A stretch of 64,000 bases of DNA from Mycobacterium szulgai (lineage in GTDB: Bacteria; Actinomycetota; Actinomycetes; Mycobacteriales; Mycobacteriaceae). The position numbers and the translations under genes are program-made. Below the pieces are notes generated by a model. That model saw only the letters and a program-made list of their open reading frames with translations. It made no database searches and had not been told where the DNA came from. Location: contig NZ_LQPW01000145.1 of assembly GCF_002116635.1 (NCBI RefSeq), positions 20,707-84,706 of the forward strand, in the 5' to 3' direction. Positions 41,585-49,984 of this stretch are shown here, in pieces; position 1 is the first letter of the stretch, and each line of letters begins with the position of its first letter.

Positions 41585-42133
41585 GTGCGGTTGTTGTCGA
41601 AGGCACGGTGGGTCTTGCTGGCCGCTGCCGTGCTCATTGCCGGATGCAGTACCACGATCGACGGCAGACCGATCGCCGCGCCGGGCGCCGGACCAACCGA
41701 ACCCGCCTTCCCGACGCCGCGCCCCAGCGCCCCGACGTCGACACCCGTCGCCATCCCGGTGCCGCCAACTCCGACCAGCACCGCCCCTGGCGTAATCCCG
41801 CTCAAACCGGACGACAACGGCTATGTGTTCATCGAAACCAAGTCCGGCCAAACGCGTTGCCAGATCAACAAGGACGGCGTGGGCTGCGAAGCGCCATTCA
41901 CCAATTCCCCGATGCAGGAGGGCGAGCACGCCAACGGCGTCCACGTCAACACCTCCGGCAAGGTCCAGTGGATTCTGGGCAATCTCGGCGCCATCCCCAC
42001 CGTCCCCATCGACTACCAGACCTACGACGCGCAGGGCTGGACGATCGTCGCCACCAAAGAGGGCACCCGCTTCCAGAACAACGGCACCGGCCACGGCATG
42101 TTCGTCAGCATCGAGAAGGTCGATACGTTCTGA
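41585..42133 (+). CDS. lipoprotein, LpqJ-like
   Basis: 182 residues from GTG 41585, with GGGGAG 9-14 nt upstream. The signal peptide and lipobox are clear: a short Arg/Lys region, VLLAAAVLIAGC with Cys at residue 21, then a Thr/Pro-rich spacer (STTIDGRPIAAPGAGPTEPAF). The mature part has two cysteines (TRCQINKDGVGCEA) likely to form a disulfide. It resembles Mtb LpqJ (Rv0344c), which lies next to iniC; here four more genes separate it from iniC. It is a surface-exposed lipoprotein of unknown function. Confidence 0.82.
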   Translation: MRLLSKARWVLLAAAVLIAGCSTTIDGRPIAAPGAGPTEPAFPTPRPSAPTSTPVAIPVPPTPTSTAPGVIPLKPDDNGYVFIETKSGQTRCQINKDGVGCEAPFTNSPMQEGEHANGVHVNTSGKVQWILGNLGAIPTVPIDYQTYDAQGWTIVATKEGTRFQNNGTGHGMFVSIEKVDTF

Positions 42134-42138
42134 GCTGA

Positions 42139-43614
42139 TTGTCTACCGTGGGCGGGGTGGACGTTGACGCCGCGCTAGAGGCGCTGGCCGGTTTGCTCGG
42201 CTCGGGGGAACCGTCCACTGCGGGCCCACCCAAGCCGCCGGCGTCCCCACCGCCGTGGCCGCCCTGGACCGGCAACGCCAGCGATTGCGCAAACCAGGTC
42301 ACGGCCCGACTCGACGGCCTGCGTACCCGGATATACCAGGTACAGCTAGGCGCGGCACCGATCATCAATGAGGCTGGTCAAGTCACCCGCCACGCCCGCG
42401 CGCAGATGACCCAGATCCGCCAGGCCTGGGCGGCGGATAAAGCGGCGCTGGCACCGCTGCTGGGCACGCCCGCGGGCAAGCTCGCCCTGCTGGCCGCAGG
42501 TCAGCGCCGACTCGCCGAGGCCGGCGAAGTCATCCGGCACGCCATGGGCGAATTCGCCGCGCTCAGCCAGCGATTAGGCGGCCTGGCCGCCGACGTCCCG
42601 GTGTCCCCGCCGCCGGGCCCGATCGCCGGGACCGGCGCCAACCCCGGCATCGACGGGATCGGCGCGGCCGACCTCGGTGAGATCATTCGGCTGCCCGACG
42701 GCCGTCTGGTCGCGATTTTCGGCGATTCGTTCTCGGGCAGAAACCTCGGCGAAGGCCAGCATTACCGTTCGGTGGCAGTGCTGGTGAAGGGGTTCGACGA
42801 GCAGGGCCGGCCGATCTTCGGCGAGATCCTCAGCGGCCCCGGCGGTAGCGGGCGCGAGCTGTTCCCACTGGACGCCATCCCGCAGCAGGCCAAAGATGCC
42901 GGAGCCATCGACACGCTGCCCGCCGGCAGCATCACCGTGGGCGACGACACCTACATGATGGTGGTCGGCACCGATAAGGACCTCAAACCCGTCGGCGGCT
43001 CATGGCTGGTGAAAGTGACCAACGATCCCGCCGCCGGATGGCGGCCCATCGACGGGTCCTGGAAGCCCTGGCAACCCAACAGCCCGATCACCAGCGCGCC
43101 GCCGACCCAGATCAGCGGCTATAAGGGCGCCGACGGCATGGTTTACATCGCAGCCGACTCCTTCAATCGCGGTATGAACGACGGCTTCCACGGAGTCACC
43201 ATGTACCGCGTGGACCCCGGTACCGTCGCGGACCGCTCCACCTGGCAACCGTGGACCGGCAACGGCTGGGGGGCCCCCGACGCGGCACCCGCCCCGCTGA
43301 CCAACAGAGATTTCGGTGAGCTCAGCTTCCGGGAAGTCGACGGCCACCCGGTGCTGTCGGGCTTCGACAGATCCACCGGGAACGTCGAGGTAAGAGTGGC
43401 TAACGACCCCACACAAGTATTCGGCCCCAACGCGCCGGCGACGGTTATAGCGCAACAGAGCGAGCGGGCTGGAGCCAATTACGTGTTCCAGAACTATGGC
43501 GGTTACATCGTCCCGGATTCCACCCTGGACAATTTGGGCATCCTGGTCAGCAAATGGGGTGAAGGTGACTACAACGTTCGGATATTCCGGGCCAATGTCG
43601 CTGCGCCGCCATAA
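42139..43614 (+). CDS. DUF4226 helical domain plus DUF4185 beta-propeller protein (possible arabinan hydrolase)
   Basis: 491 residues from TTG 42139 (GTG 42148 is an alternative). The N-terminal part (about 1-150) is helical and Ala/Gln-rich after a Pro-rich stretch (PPKPPASPPPWPPW) and looks like DUF4226. The C-terminal 330 residues match DUF4185, with LVAIFGDSFSGRN, DTYMMVVGTDKDL, YIAADSFNRG and YGGYIVPDSTL. Members of DUF4185 have been shown to be endo-D-arabinofuranases (GH183) acting on mycobacterial arabinan; the aspartate in FGDS is a candidate active-site residue. No signal peptide is visible; a DUF4226 domain might allow type VII export (inference). It starts 6 bp after the lipoprotein gene. 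Confidence 0.8.
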   Translation: MSTVGGVDVDAALEALAGLLGSGEPSTAGPPKPPASPPPWPPWTGNASDCANQVTARLDGLRTRIYQVQLGAAPIINEAGQVTRHARAQMTQIRQAWAADKAALAPLLGTPAGKLALLAAGQRRLAEAGEVIRHAMGEFAALSQRLGGLAADVPVSPPPGPIAGTGANPGIDGIGAADLGEIIRLPDGRLVAIFGDSFSGRNLGEGQHYRSVAVLVKGFDEQGRPIFGEILSGPGGSGRELFPLDAIPQQAKDAGAIDTLPAGSITVGDDTYMMVVGTDKDLKPVGGSWLVKVTNDPAAGWRPIDGSWKPWQPNSPITSAPPTQISGYKGADGMVYIAADSFNRGMNDGFHGVTMYRVDPGTVADRSTWQPWTGNGWGAPDAAPAPLTNRDFGELSFREVDGHPVLSGFDRSTGNVEVRVANDPTQVFGPNAPATVIAQQSERAGANYVFQNYGGYIVPDSTLDNLGILVSKWGEGDYNVRIFRANVAAPP

Positions 43615-43633
43615 CACCGACGGAGGAATCGAC

Positions 43634-44179
43634 ATGGCATTGTGCCGGACGATGATGCTGATCGCGGCCATGAGTCTGGCCGCCGGTTCGGCCATGACGG
43701 GTTGTCGCGCCGTCACCCATGCCGACCCCCCCACCTTTCCGGACCTGACGAATTACACACCCGTCAACATCGGCGACTATGCCATCGAGATTCCCAACCC
43801 CGGGCGCGGTTCATCGAGCGAAGTGTTCTTCCTGACACCTGATGGGAACGCGTGCACATTGGTCAATTCCGGCGCGGAATGCACGGGCAACAATTTCCCT
43901 GGCATTCCCGCCGTCTCGCAGGACCCGCCCAGGGGACTTGCCGGGGTGAACGGCATCAGAACCGACACCGGGCTACAACCCACCAACGCGCCGGTGGCCG
44001 GGGCGGACAACACCGTTATGGGACATCCGATACGGCCGCTTCCGCCGCTGCATTCCATCGCGCTCAATGGCGCGATCTGCGGTGTCGACAACGCAGGTAG
44101 CACCGCCTGTAAAGACGCTCAGGGCCGCGGATTCCTGATTTCACCGCAGCAGGGAACCGTCTGGCTGCCGCACGTGTGA
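43634..44179 (+). CDS. probable lipoprotein of unknown function
   Basis: 181 residues from ATG 43634, preceded by GGAGG at 43622-43626; the open frame upstream lies inside the previous gene. A signal peptide is visible, MLIAAMSLAAGSAMTGC, with a lipobox-like MTGC at about residue 24. The mature protein has four further cysteines (NACTLVNSGAEC, AICGVDNAGSTAC) spaced as two disulfide pairs, a pattern like small secreted mycobacterial antigens. It is second in line after the DUF4185 gene, 20 bp apart. No enzymatic motif is recognised. Confidence 0.75.
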   Translation: MALCRTMMLIAAMSLAAGSAMTGCRAVTHADPPTFPDLTNYTPVNIGDYAIEIPNPGRGSSSEVFFLTPDGNACTLVNSGAECTGNNFPGIPAVSQDPPRGLAGVNGIRTDTGLQPTNAPVAGADNTVMGHPIRPLPPLHSIALNGAICGVDNAGSTACKDAQGRGFLISPQQGTVWLPHV

Positions 44180-44215
44180 CGTCGCCCTCCCGGCGGCGTC
44201 AGTACCATCGGAGCC

Positions 44216-44734
44216 GTGGCACGTTATGGCCCACCGGATGATTTCCACAACCAAGAGACCCAACACGCGCCGTTCGGCATGGGTGGGTACCCACCGCCCG
44301 GTCCCCCACCGCCCGCTGATCAGTTCGAACCGTACGAGCCGGAGACCGAGCCCCAGCCCTGGTACCGCAAACCTGCGACACTCATCGGCTGGGCCCTGCT
44401 GGTCGCGATCCTGATCGCCCTGATCATCTACGGCATCGTCGCGCTGATGAACGAGGATCGCGGCCCCACCCGCTCGCCGGCTACCACGACGGCCCCGTCG
44501 ACTACGACTACCACCCCGTCAACCACGACCACCACGCCGCCGCCGAGTCCCTCGGAAACCACCACGGAGCCGCCGAGTACGGAGGTCCCACCGAACACCA
44601 CGCCCCCGGTCCAACAGCCCCCGCGCCCGCCAACACAGGCCCCCCCAACCCACCGCCATCTACCGCCGCTACCCTCGGTGATCACCATTCCGGGCGTGCC
44701 AACACCCATTACGCTGCCGCCCCACCTTCCTTAG
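44216..44734 (+). CDS. single-pass membrane protein with Thr/Pro-rich outer domain
   Basis: 172 residues from GTG 44216. A Pro/acidic cytosolic N-terminus (about 1-55) ends in PQPWYRKPATLIGWALLVA, leading into one transmembrane helix (about 60-82), then a roughly 90-residue Thr/Pro-rich tail (TTTTTPSTTTTTPPPSPSE) that would lie outside and could be O-glycosylated. The WYRxPT junction and Thr/Pro tail closely match the C-terminal end of the next gene product, so the two are partly related. No catalytic domain. Function unknown; it may act with the Hsp70-like neighbour. Confidence 0.78.
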   Translation: MARYGPPDDFHNQETQHAPFGMGGYPPPGPPPPADQFEPYEPETEPQPWYRKPATLIGWALLVAILIALIIYGIVALMNEDRGPTRSPATTTAPSTTTTTPSTTTTTPPPSPSETTTEPPSTEVPPNTTPPVQQPPRPPTQAPPTHRHLPPLPSVITIPGVPTPITLPPHLP

Positions 44735-44773
44735 CCGACCGCCAGAAAATCAACTGACACAGGGGTACGCGAA

Positions 44774-46555
44774 ATGAGCGATTCGCTCGGGTTGTCGATT
44801 GGGGTGGCCAACCTGGTCGCAGCTCGGGCGGGCGCCAACCCGGTGTCCCGATCCTCGGTATTGACTCTGTTCGATCGCAGGCCGGCTGAAGTCGGCCTGC
44901 CAGAAGAGAATCCGAATCTCAACGAGCCGGGACTGGTGCTGCGCGGCTTTGTCGAGCGGGTGGGCGACCAGGCGCCGCTGGTGGCGGCCGACGGGACCAA
45001 GTACCAAGGGGCGGCACTAATCGTGGTCGCGCTGGACGCGATGGCACGCACGGTGGGCTACGGGACGCCGGTCACCATCGCCGCGCCCGCATATTGGTCG
45101 GACGGCCAGTTCGCGGCGCTGCGCGAGGCGCTCGTCACCCAGCCGAGCCTGGCACCCGACGGCGCTCCCCTGGTGATCTCCGACGCCACCGTCGCGCTCG
45201 CGGGGCTGGCGGGCCAACCCGGATTCCCGACGGGCGGCGTCGTCGCATTGTGCGACTTCGGCGCCAGCGGCACCAGCGTCACGCTGGCCAATGCCGGGGC
45301 CAATCTGCAACAGATCGGTCCGACCTTCCGGGACCGCGAGTTCTCCGGGGACAACATCGATCAGGCCATCCTGAATCACGTCCTTACCGTCGCTCCCGGT
45401 GTCGACAGCAACAATGTCTCTGTCACCGCAACCCAAATGGGTTCGGTGACCCGGCTGCTCGGGGCATGCCGGCGCGCCAAGGAGCAGCTGTCGGCCACGA
45501 CGGTGGCCACGATTGCCACGGGCGCGAGCGGTCTGCCGGGCTCGGGAGGGGACCTGCGGGTTTCCCGCTCCGAGTTCGATCAGCTCATCTCCGGGCCGCT
45601 TGACCGATTCCTCGGAGCATTCGAAGAAGCGCTGCAGCGCAACGGAATTGCGGGTACCAATCTCAGCGCGGTAGCGACCGTCGGCGGCGGGGCCGGCATC
45701 CCGCTGATCGCCAGCCGCCTTTCCGAACGGTTCCAGATTCCGGTCCTCACCACTGCGCAACCGATGTTCGGCGCCGCCCTTGGGGCGACGGCGCTCGGCC
45801 TGGAGCGGTCGTCGGCGGGACTGCCCACCGGTGCCGGCCCCGCGGTGGACGTACCGACCAGCGTCGTCGGCGCCGCCGGGTTGCCGACCCAGGCGGCACC
45901 GGCAGCCTGGACCGGTGCCACCGACGCGCTGCCCGGCAGCGGCGACTCGACCACCGATCAGGCTCTGGCCTGGTCTGAAGACGCCGGCACCGGCATGGAA
46001 CCGGTTCCCTATGCGGGCCCGGCCGACTACACCACCCCTGTCGAGCCGCCGGTCGCGCCCGACGAACCCGAGTTGCCGCCGTGGTACCGGCGTCCCACCA
46101 TCCTGTTGAGCCTGGCCGGGGCGGCTGGGGCCATCCTGCTTGCCGTGGTGCTGGCGCTCACGCTGGGCCCGACCAACACCAAACCGGTCACCACCACGTC
46201 GCAACCGCCGCCCATCACCACCACGGTGATCGGGCCCGACAACAGCCCCACCGAGACGGTGATCACCCCTCCGCCCGTCACGGTGACGACCACCACGCAG
46301 CCCCCGTCCACCACCACGACGACGCCGCCCCCAACCACCACGTCTACGACCTCGACCACCCCATCGACAACCCCATCGACAACCCCATCGACCACGACCA
46401 CCACGACCCAGCCGCCGACCACTACGACGACCACGCCACCTCCGACCACGTCTACTCAGGTCACGACGACCGCGCCCCCGACCACCACGGTGAAGCCGCC
46501 GCCGACGACGACGGTCGCTCCGGTCACGCCGACCACGGTGGCGCCCGGGGCTTAA
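44774..46555 (+). CDS. membrane-anchored Hsp70/actin-fold protein with Thr/Pro-rich tail
   Basis: 593 residues. The first ~365 residues resemble the Hsp70 ATPase domain: LGLSIGVANLVAAR in place of phosphate 1, VVALCDFGASGTSVTLAN as phosphate 2, and VATVGGGAGIPLIASRL as the adenosine motif. There is no Hsp70 peptide-binding domain. A linker leads to PPWYRRPTILLSLAGAAGA, one transmembrane helix (about 440-465), then a Thr/Pro-rich exterior tail of about 130 residues. The nucleotide-binding part should be cytosolic. The phosphate loops are degenerate (no DLGTT), so ATPase activity is uncertain. Its stop is 4 bp from the convergent iniC stop. Confidence 0.82.
   Translation: MSDSLGLSIGVANLVAARAGANPVSRSSVLTLFDRRPAEVGLPEENPNLNEPGLVLRGFVERVGDQAPLVAADGTKYQGAALIVVALDAMARTVGYGTPVTIAAPAYWSDGQFAALREALVTQPSLAPDGAPLVISDATVALAGLAGQPGFPTGGVVALCDFGASGTSVTLANAGANLQQIGPTFRDREFSGDNIDQAILNHVLTVAPGVDSNNVSVTATQMGSVTRLLGACRRAKEQLSATTVATIATGASGLPGSGGDLRVSRSEFDQLISGPLDRFLGAFEEALQRNGIAGTNLSAVATVGGGAGIPLIASRLSERFQIPVLTTAQPMFGAALGATALGLERSSAGLPTGAGPAVDVPTSVVGAAGLPTQAAPAAWTGATDALPGSGDSTTDQALAWSEDAGTGMEPVPYAGPADYTTPVEPPVAPDEPELPPWYRRPTILLSLAGAAGAILLAVVLALTLGPTNTKPVTTTSQPPPITTTVIGPDNSPTETVITPPPVTVTTTTQPPSTTTTTPPPTTTSTTSTTPSTTPSTTPSTTTTTTQPPTTTTTTPPPTTSTQVTTTAPPTTTVKPPPTTTVAPVTPTTVAPGA
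46361..46393. repeat. 12-bp tandem repeat in the Thr/Pro tail
   Basis: CCATCGACAACC occurs at 46361 and 46373, and a partial third copy starts at 46385. It encodes Thr/Pro/Ser repeats in the outer tail of the Hsp70-like protein and is a likely site of length variation. Confidence 0.75.
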
Positions 46556-46559
46556 CGGC

Positions 46560-48041
46560 CTAGCGGCGCGCGGCGAACTCGGCCACCATCGCTTCGGCGC
46601 TGCGCACCGCCGCGCGGCAGGCCCGGGTGGTGAAGGGATCGTTGAGCGGGTGTTCGGCGCGACGGCGCCAGCGTTGCGCCGCGGCGAACGCCGCGCGCGG
46701 GCCCTCATTGGGATCCTGGTTGCTCAGCCCCAGCCGGGCGGCCGGACCGGTGCCCGAGCCGCCGATGATGCGGCGCAGCGATACGATCTCGTCTTCGTTC
46801 AATGTCGTTGTGTGCGAGGACAATAGGCTCAGCAAGCGTAGTTCTTCGAAGGCGTGGGTGTCGTTGAGTAGCGGGTCGATATCGGCTATGACGTACGGGG
46901 TGGCCATTACCGGATGTGCCGCCACGAACCTGCGCAACGACACCAAAGCGGTGTGCGCCTTGAGCATGTCGGCGCGCTGCGCGAACTGTTGATCGATGAC
47001 TTCGCGCAGTGCCACCAGCCCGCTGCGCTCCAGTAGCTCGGCGGCCAGTCCCGCCGCATCGTTTACACCGGCGGCCAGCACAGCGATCGAGATCCGGATG
47101 CCGAACATGCCGAAGCCGTCCAGCAGTTGCGCGCGGGTTCCCGCGTCAACGGGCAACGGAATATCCTGCCGGACAAAGCGATCCACGCTCAACAAGGCCC
47201 TGTTGAGTTCGGCGCTGTCGGCCCCGGCCAGCTTGCGTAGCGCCGTGAACTCGCTTTGGCGAAGGGTGCGTGCGGTCATCGCAAGCAAGCCGGACACCGG
47301 GACCACCGCCTGGCAGATGCCCGTCTGATTCATCTCGTTGGTGAAGCGCTTGGCAACGTCGTTGGCGGACAGCATCGCATCGATGCGGCCCGCGCCGATC
47401 TCGTCGGCGCGGGAGGCAACGCCGACGATGCCCAGCGCGCCCGCTGAGCCGCCTACTAAACCACCAATCTGCTTGAGCAAAGCGATATCCGCGGCGTTGA
47501 GGGTACGCAGCAGGAACACCACCGCATCCACCCGCGGCACCCCGTCGGCCGGCACCAACAGGCGTAGGGTGCGCTCGGAGGCGTCGCGCGTCAGCGACGA
47601 CGTACCCGGAGTGTCGATGATGGTGGTTTGGACCAATTCCTCGGCGGGCCACTCGACATCGAGATCGACCACATCGGCAGGGTTGACCTTGCGCAAATCG
47701 AAGCTCAATCCGCCTTCGTGGGTGATTGGCACGTTCGAGCGCCGCCCACCGCGATGGTTCGCGGTGACCCGCGGGCTGGGCCCGTGCCGGAACCAGGTCA
47801 CGATGCGGGTGGCCTCGGTGGCATCGGTCGGCGCGATGTCGTCGCCGACCAAGGCGTTTACCAGAGTGGACTTTCCGGCTTTCAGCGTGCCGGCCAGCGC
47901 GATGCGGATCGGTTCGGACAGCCGAGCGCCGATTCGATCGAGTTGGTGAAACACCTCGGCGCGCTGGCGATAGGCCGGCTCGCCCCGGTAGGCCTCGATG
48001 GTTCCGCCCAGTATCGCGCGGACGCGATCAGTTGTGCTCAC
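46560..48041 (-). CDS. iniC: dynamin-like GTPase IniC
   Basis: 493 residues, the length of Mtb IniC (Rv0343). The GTPase motifs are in order: G1 ALAGTLKAGKSTLVNAL (about 48-64), G2 threonine in ATEATRIVTW, G3 IIDTPGTSSL, G4-like VASRADE. A helical stalk region follows. IniA and IniC are dynamin-like proteins acting on the plasma membrane; the operon is induced by cell-wall inhibitors such as isoniazid and ethambutol. GTG start in a GTGA overlap with the iniA stop, so translation is coupled. It ends 4 bp from the convergent Hsp70-like gene with no room for separate terminators. Confidence 0.96.
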   Translation of the reverse strand: MSTTDRVRAILGGTIEAYRGEPAYRQRAEVFHQLDRIGARLSEPIRIALAGTLKAGKSTLVNALVGDDIAPTDATEATRIVTWFRHGPSPRVTANHRGGRRSNVPITHEGGLSFDLRKVNPADVVDLDVEWPAEELVQTTIIDTPGTSSLTRDASERTLRLLVPADGVPRVDAVVFLLRTLNAADIALLKQIGGLVGGSAGALGIVGVASRADEIGAGRIDAMLSANDVAKRFTNEMNQTGICQAVVPVSGLLAMTARTLRQSEFTALRKLAGADSAELNRALLSVDRFVRQDIPLPVDAGTRAQLLDGFGMFGIRISIAVLAAGVNDAAGLAAELLERSGLVALREVIDQQFAQRADMLKAHTALVSLRRFVAAHPVMATPYVIADIDPLLNDTHAFEELRLLSLLSSHTTTLNEDEIVSLRRIIGGSGTGPAARLGLSNQDPNEGPRAAFAAAQRWRRRAEHPLNDPFTTRACRAAVRSAEAMVAEFAARR

Positions 48042-49948
48042 GGACGACCCAAGTTCACCCGGGGTGCCAGTTTGTCCAGGTTGTCGGTGACCTGGTTGAG
48101 GATGTCCAACTGCCGCTCCAGTTCGCGAACTTTATTGTCGCGCTCCACATCTTCCAGGTGTGCCGCGGCGATGGTGGACTGCAGCGACTCGTTCAGCGAA
48201 CGGGTGATCTCGTTGGCGATATCGCGGTAGTGGTCGCGAATCGTGCGCTGGATCAGCTTGAGCCGGTCACGAGATTCCTTGCCCACCACAAACGAGACGT
48301 CGTCGACGAAGCGCCGCACGTTGGCTTTTGCCTCCGCGCGTGCCCGCAGCAGCCGGTTCTCCTTGTCTTCCTTATAGGCCATCCGGCCGAGGATCAGGCC
48401 GGCCCCCACCGATACCGGGTTGAACAACCCCAGGCCGGCGACCGACGACAGCATGCCGATCATCACCACGCCACCGTAGGATCCCCGCAATCCCGAGACC
48501 ACTTTCTGACCCTTGCCCAGCGGCTTGGACTCCAACCGCGCCAACGCTTTTAGCCGTCCGAACTCGCCGCCCATCAGACGTGCGGTCAGTTCGGGAGACA
48601 TGACCGAATCCAAGCCGGCATCGGCGAATGAACGGGCGACGTCGTCGGCCAGTATTTCGGCGCGTTGGTAGGCCCAGACGAAGTTGTCCCCGACGGCGGT
48701 GCCGATCGCGTCTTCCACGTCGGCACCGATCTCGGCCCAGTGCCGAGTGGGGTCGCAGGAGTCGATCTGACGTTCCATGTCGTCGGTGACGGCGCGGAAT
48801 CGTGCGCGCAGATCGTGGTCCACGTCGGTGCTCAGGTCGGTGAAGCCGTCGTTGAGCACCTGCTGCCAAAGCGCGGTCTGCTGCAACGCGTCCTGGGCTT
48901 CCTTCTTGCGCCGCTCCAGATCGTCGGCCAGCCGCTCCCGCAGGCCCGGGTCGTTGAGGACCGACAATTCCGAACCGGCTGAGAACGTCAATTGCTCTGC
49001 AGCCGAATATATTTCGTTGAGGACCTGGTCTCTAACTCGGTCGGTCTGGCGGGAGAGGACTTTCTCGCTGAGGAATTTGACGATCGCCGGGAAGTTGGAT
49101 TCTTCGTTGAGTTCTTTGTCGTTGAGAGTGACCGCGTGACTGCGCAGTAACGATGAGACCGGAACGATGGGCAGCTGCACGCGGGCGCGCTGCAGGTGCG
49201 CGGCGTTGGTGTTGACGACGTCTCGCCAGCGTGGATAAAGGTCCGTCTTGGTGGCCACGACCACCCCCACGGGGCAGATCTGGTGTGCCTTGCGGATGAA
49301 CCACAGCTCCGGCTCGGTGAATTCCTGACTGGTGTCGCTGACCATCAGCAGGGCGTCGGCGTCGGGCAGCAGGCCCAGGGTCGCTGACAGATGGGGCTGC
49401 CCGTGTCCGCCCACACCGGGTGTGTCGATGAACGCTAATCCGCCTTGTAGCAATGGACTTGGCGCGCCGATCTCGACCCGCAGCACCTCGCGTCCGGCGG
49501 CCTGCGGTGCGCGGCGGAGGTCGTGGTTGACGTCGTCGACCGGGATAGGCACGGTTGCGGTTTCGCCGTTTGGCCCGGCCGCCACGACCAGACGCGCCGA
49601 CGGTTCGGCGTTATAGCTGACGACGGTGACCACTACGGTGGCCTCGTCGTCGCCCACGCGGGCCACCGGCAGATTGAGCAGCGAGTTGAGCAGTTGGCTC
49701 TTGCCCTGTTTGAGCTGCCCGGCGATGACCACCCGGATCTGCGGATCGATGATGCGCTCGCGAGCCCGGGTCAGCCGCTGCACCAGGTCGCCGCGGTCGT
49801 TCAGCTTGCCGATCGCCATGGTGTGGTCGATCAGCTCGACTATCACACTGACCCGTCGCGGGTCATCGGGTTGGTTCACCGCGTTGCCCCACTTTCTCGA
49901 TCGCTGGCTTCGGAGATCACGGTATTCGCACAAACCGGCGGGGACCAT
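48038..49948 (-). CDS. iniA: dynamin-like GTPase IniA
   Basis: 636 residues; Mtb IniA (Rv0342) is about 640 with very similar sequence, including the N-terminus VPAGLCEYRDLRSQR. G1 VVIAGQLKQGKSQLLNSLL (about 73-91), G3 AFIDTPGVGGHGQPHL, G4 VVATKTDLYPRW. The long helical part has a hydrophobic paddle (GVVMIGMLSSVAGLGLFNPVS, about 510-530) that would enter the membrane, and a coiled coil at the C-terminus. It is reported to bind and remodel membranes (fission). It follows iniB by 36 bp and overlaps iniC by 4 nt. Confidence 0.97.
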   Translation of the reverse strand: MVPAGLCEYRDLRSQRSRKWGNAVNQPDDPRRVSVIVELIDHTMAIGKLNDRGDLVQRLTRARERIIDPQIRVVIAGQLKQGKSQLLNSLLNLPVARVGDDEATVVVTVVSYNAEPSARLVVAAGPNGETATVPIPVDDVNHDLRRAPQAAGREVLRVEIGAPSPLLQGGLAFIDTPGVGGHGQPHLSATLGLLPDADALLMVSDTSQEFTEPELWFIRKAHQICPVGVVVATKTDLYPRWRDVVNTNAAHLQRARVQLPIVPVSSLLRSHAVTLNDKELNEESNFPAIVKFLSEKVLSRQTDRVRDQVLNEIYSAAEQLTFSAGSELSVLNDPGLRERLADDLERRKKEAQDALQQTALWQQVLNDGFTDLSTDVDHDLRARFRAVTDDMERQIDSCDPTRHWAEIGADVEDAIGTAVGDNFVWAYQRAEILADDVARSFADAGLDSVMSPELTARLMGGEFGRLKALARLESKPLGKGQKVVSGLRGSYGGVVMIGMLSSVAGLGLFNPVSVGAGLILGRMAYKEDKENRLLRARAEAKANVRRFVDDVSFVVGKESRDRLKLIQRTIRDHYRDIANEITRSLNESLQSTIAAAHLEDVERDNKVRELERQLDILNQVTDNLDKLAPRVNLGRP

Positions 49949-49984
49949 GCAGGTCCCCGCCGGTTCGGCCCGAGTCTTGTCGAA

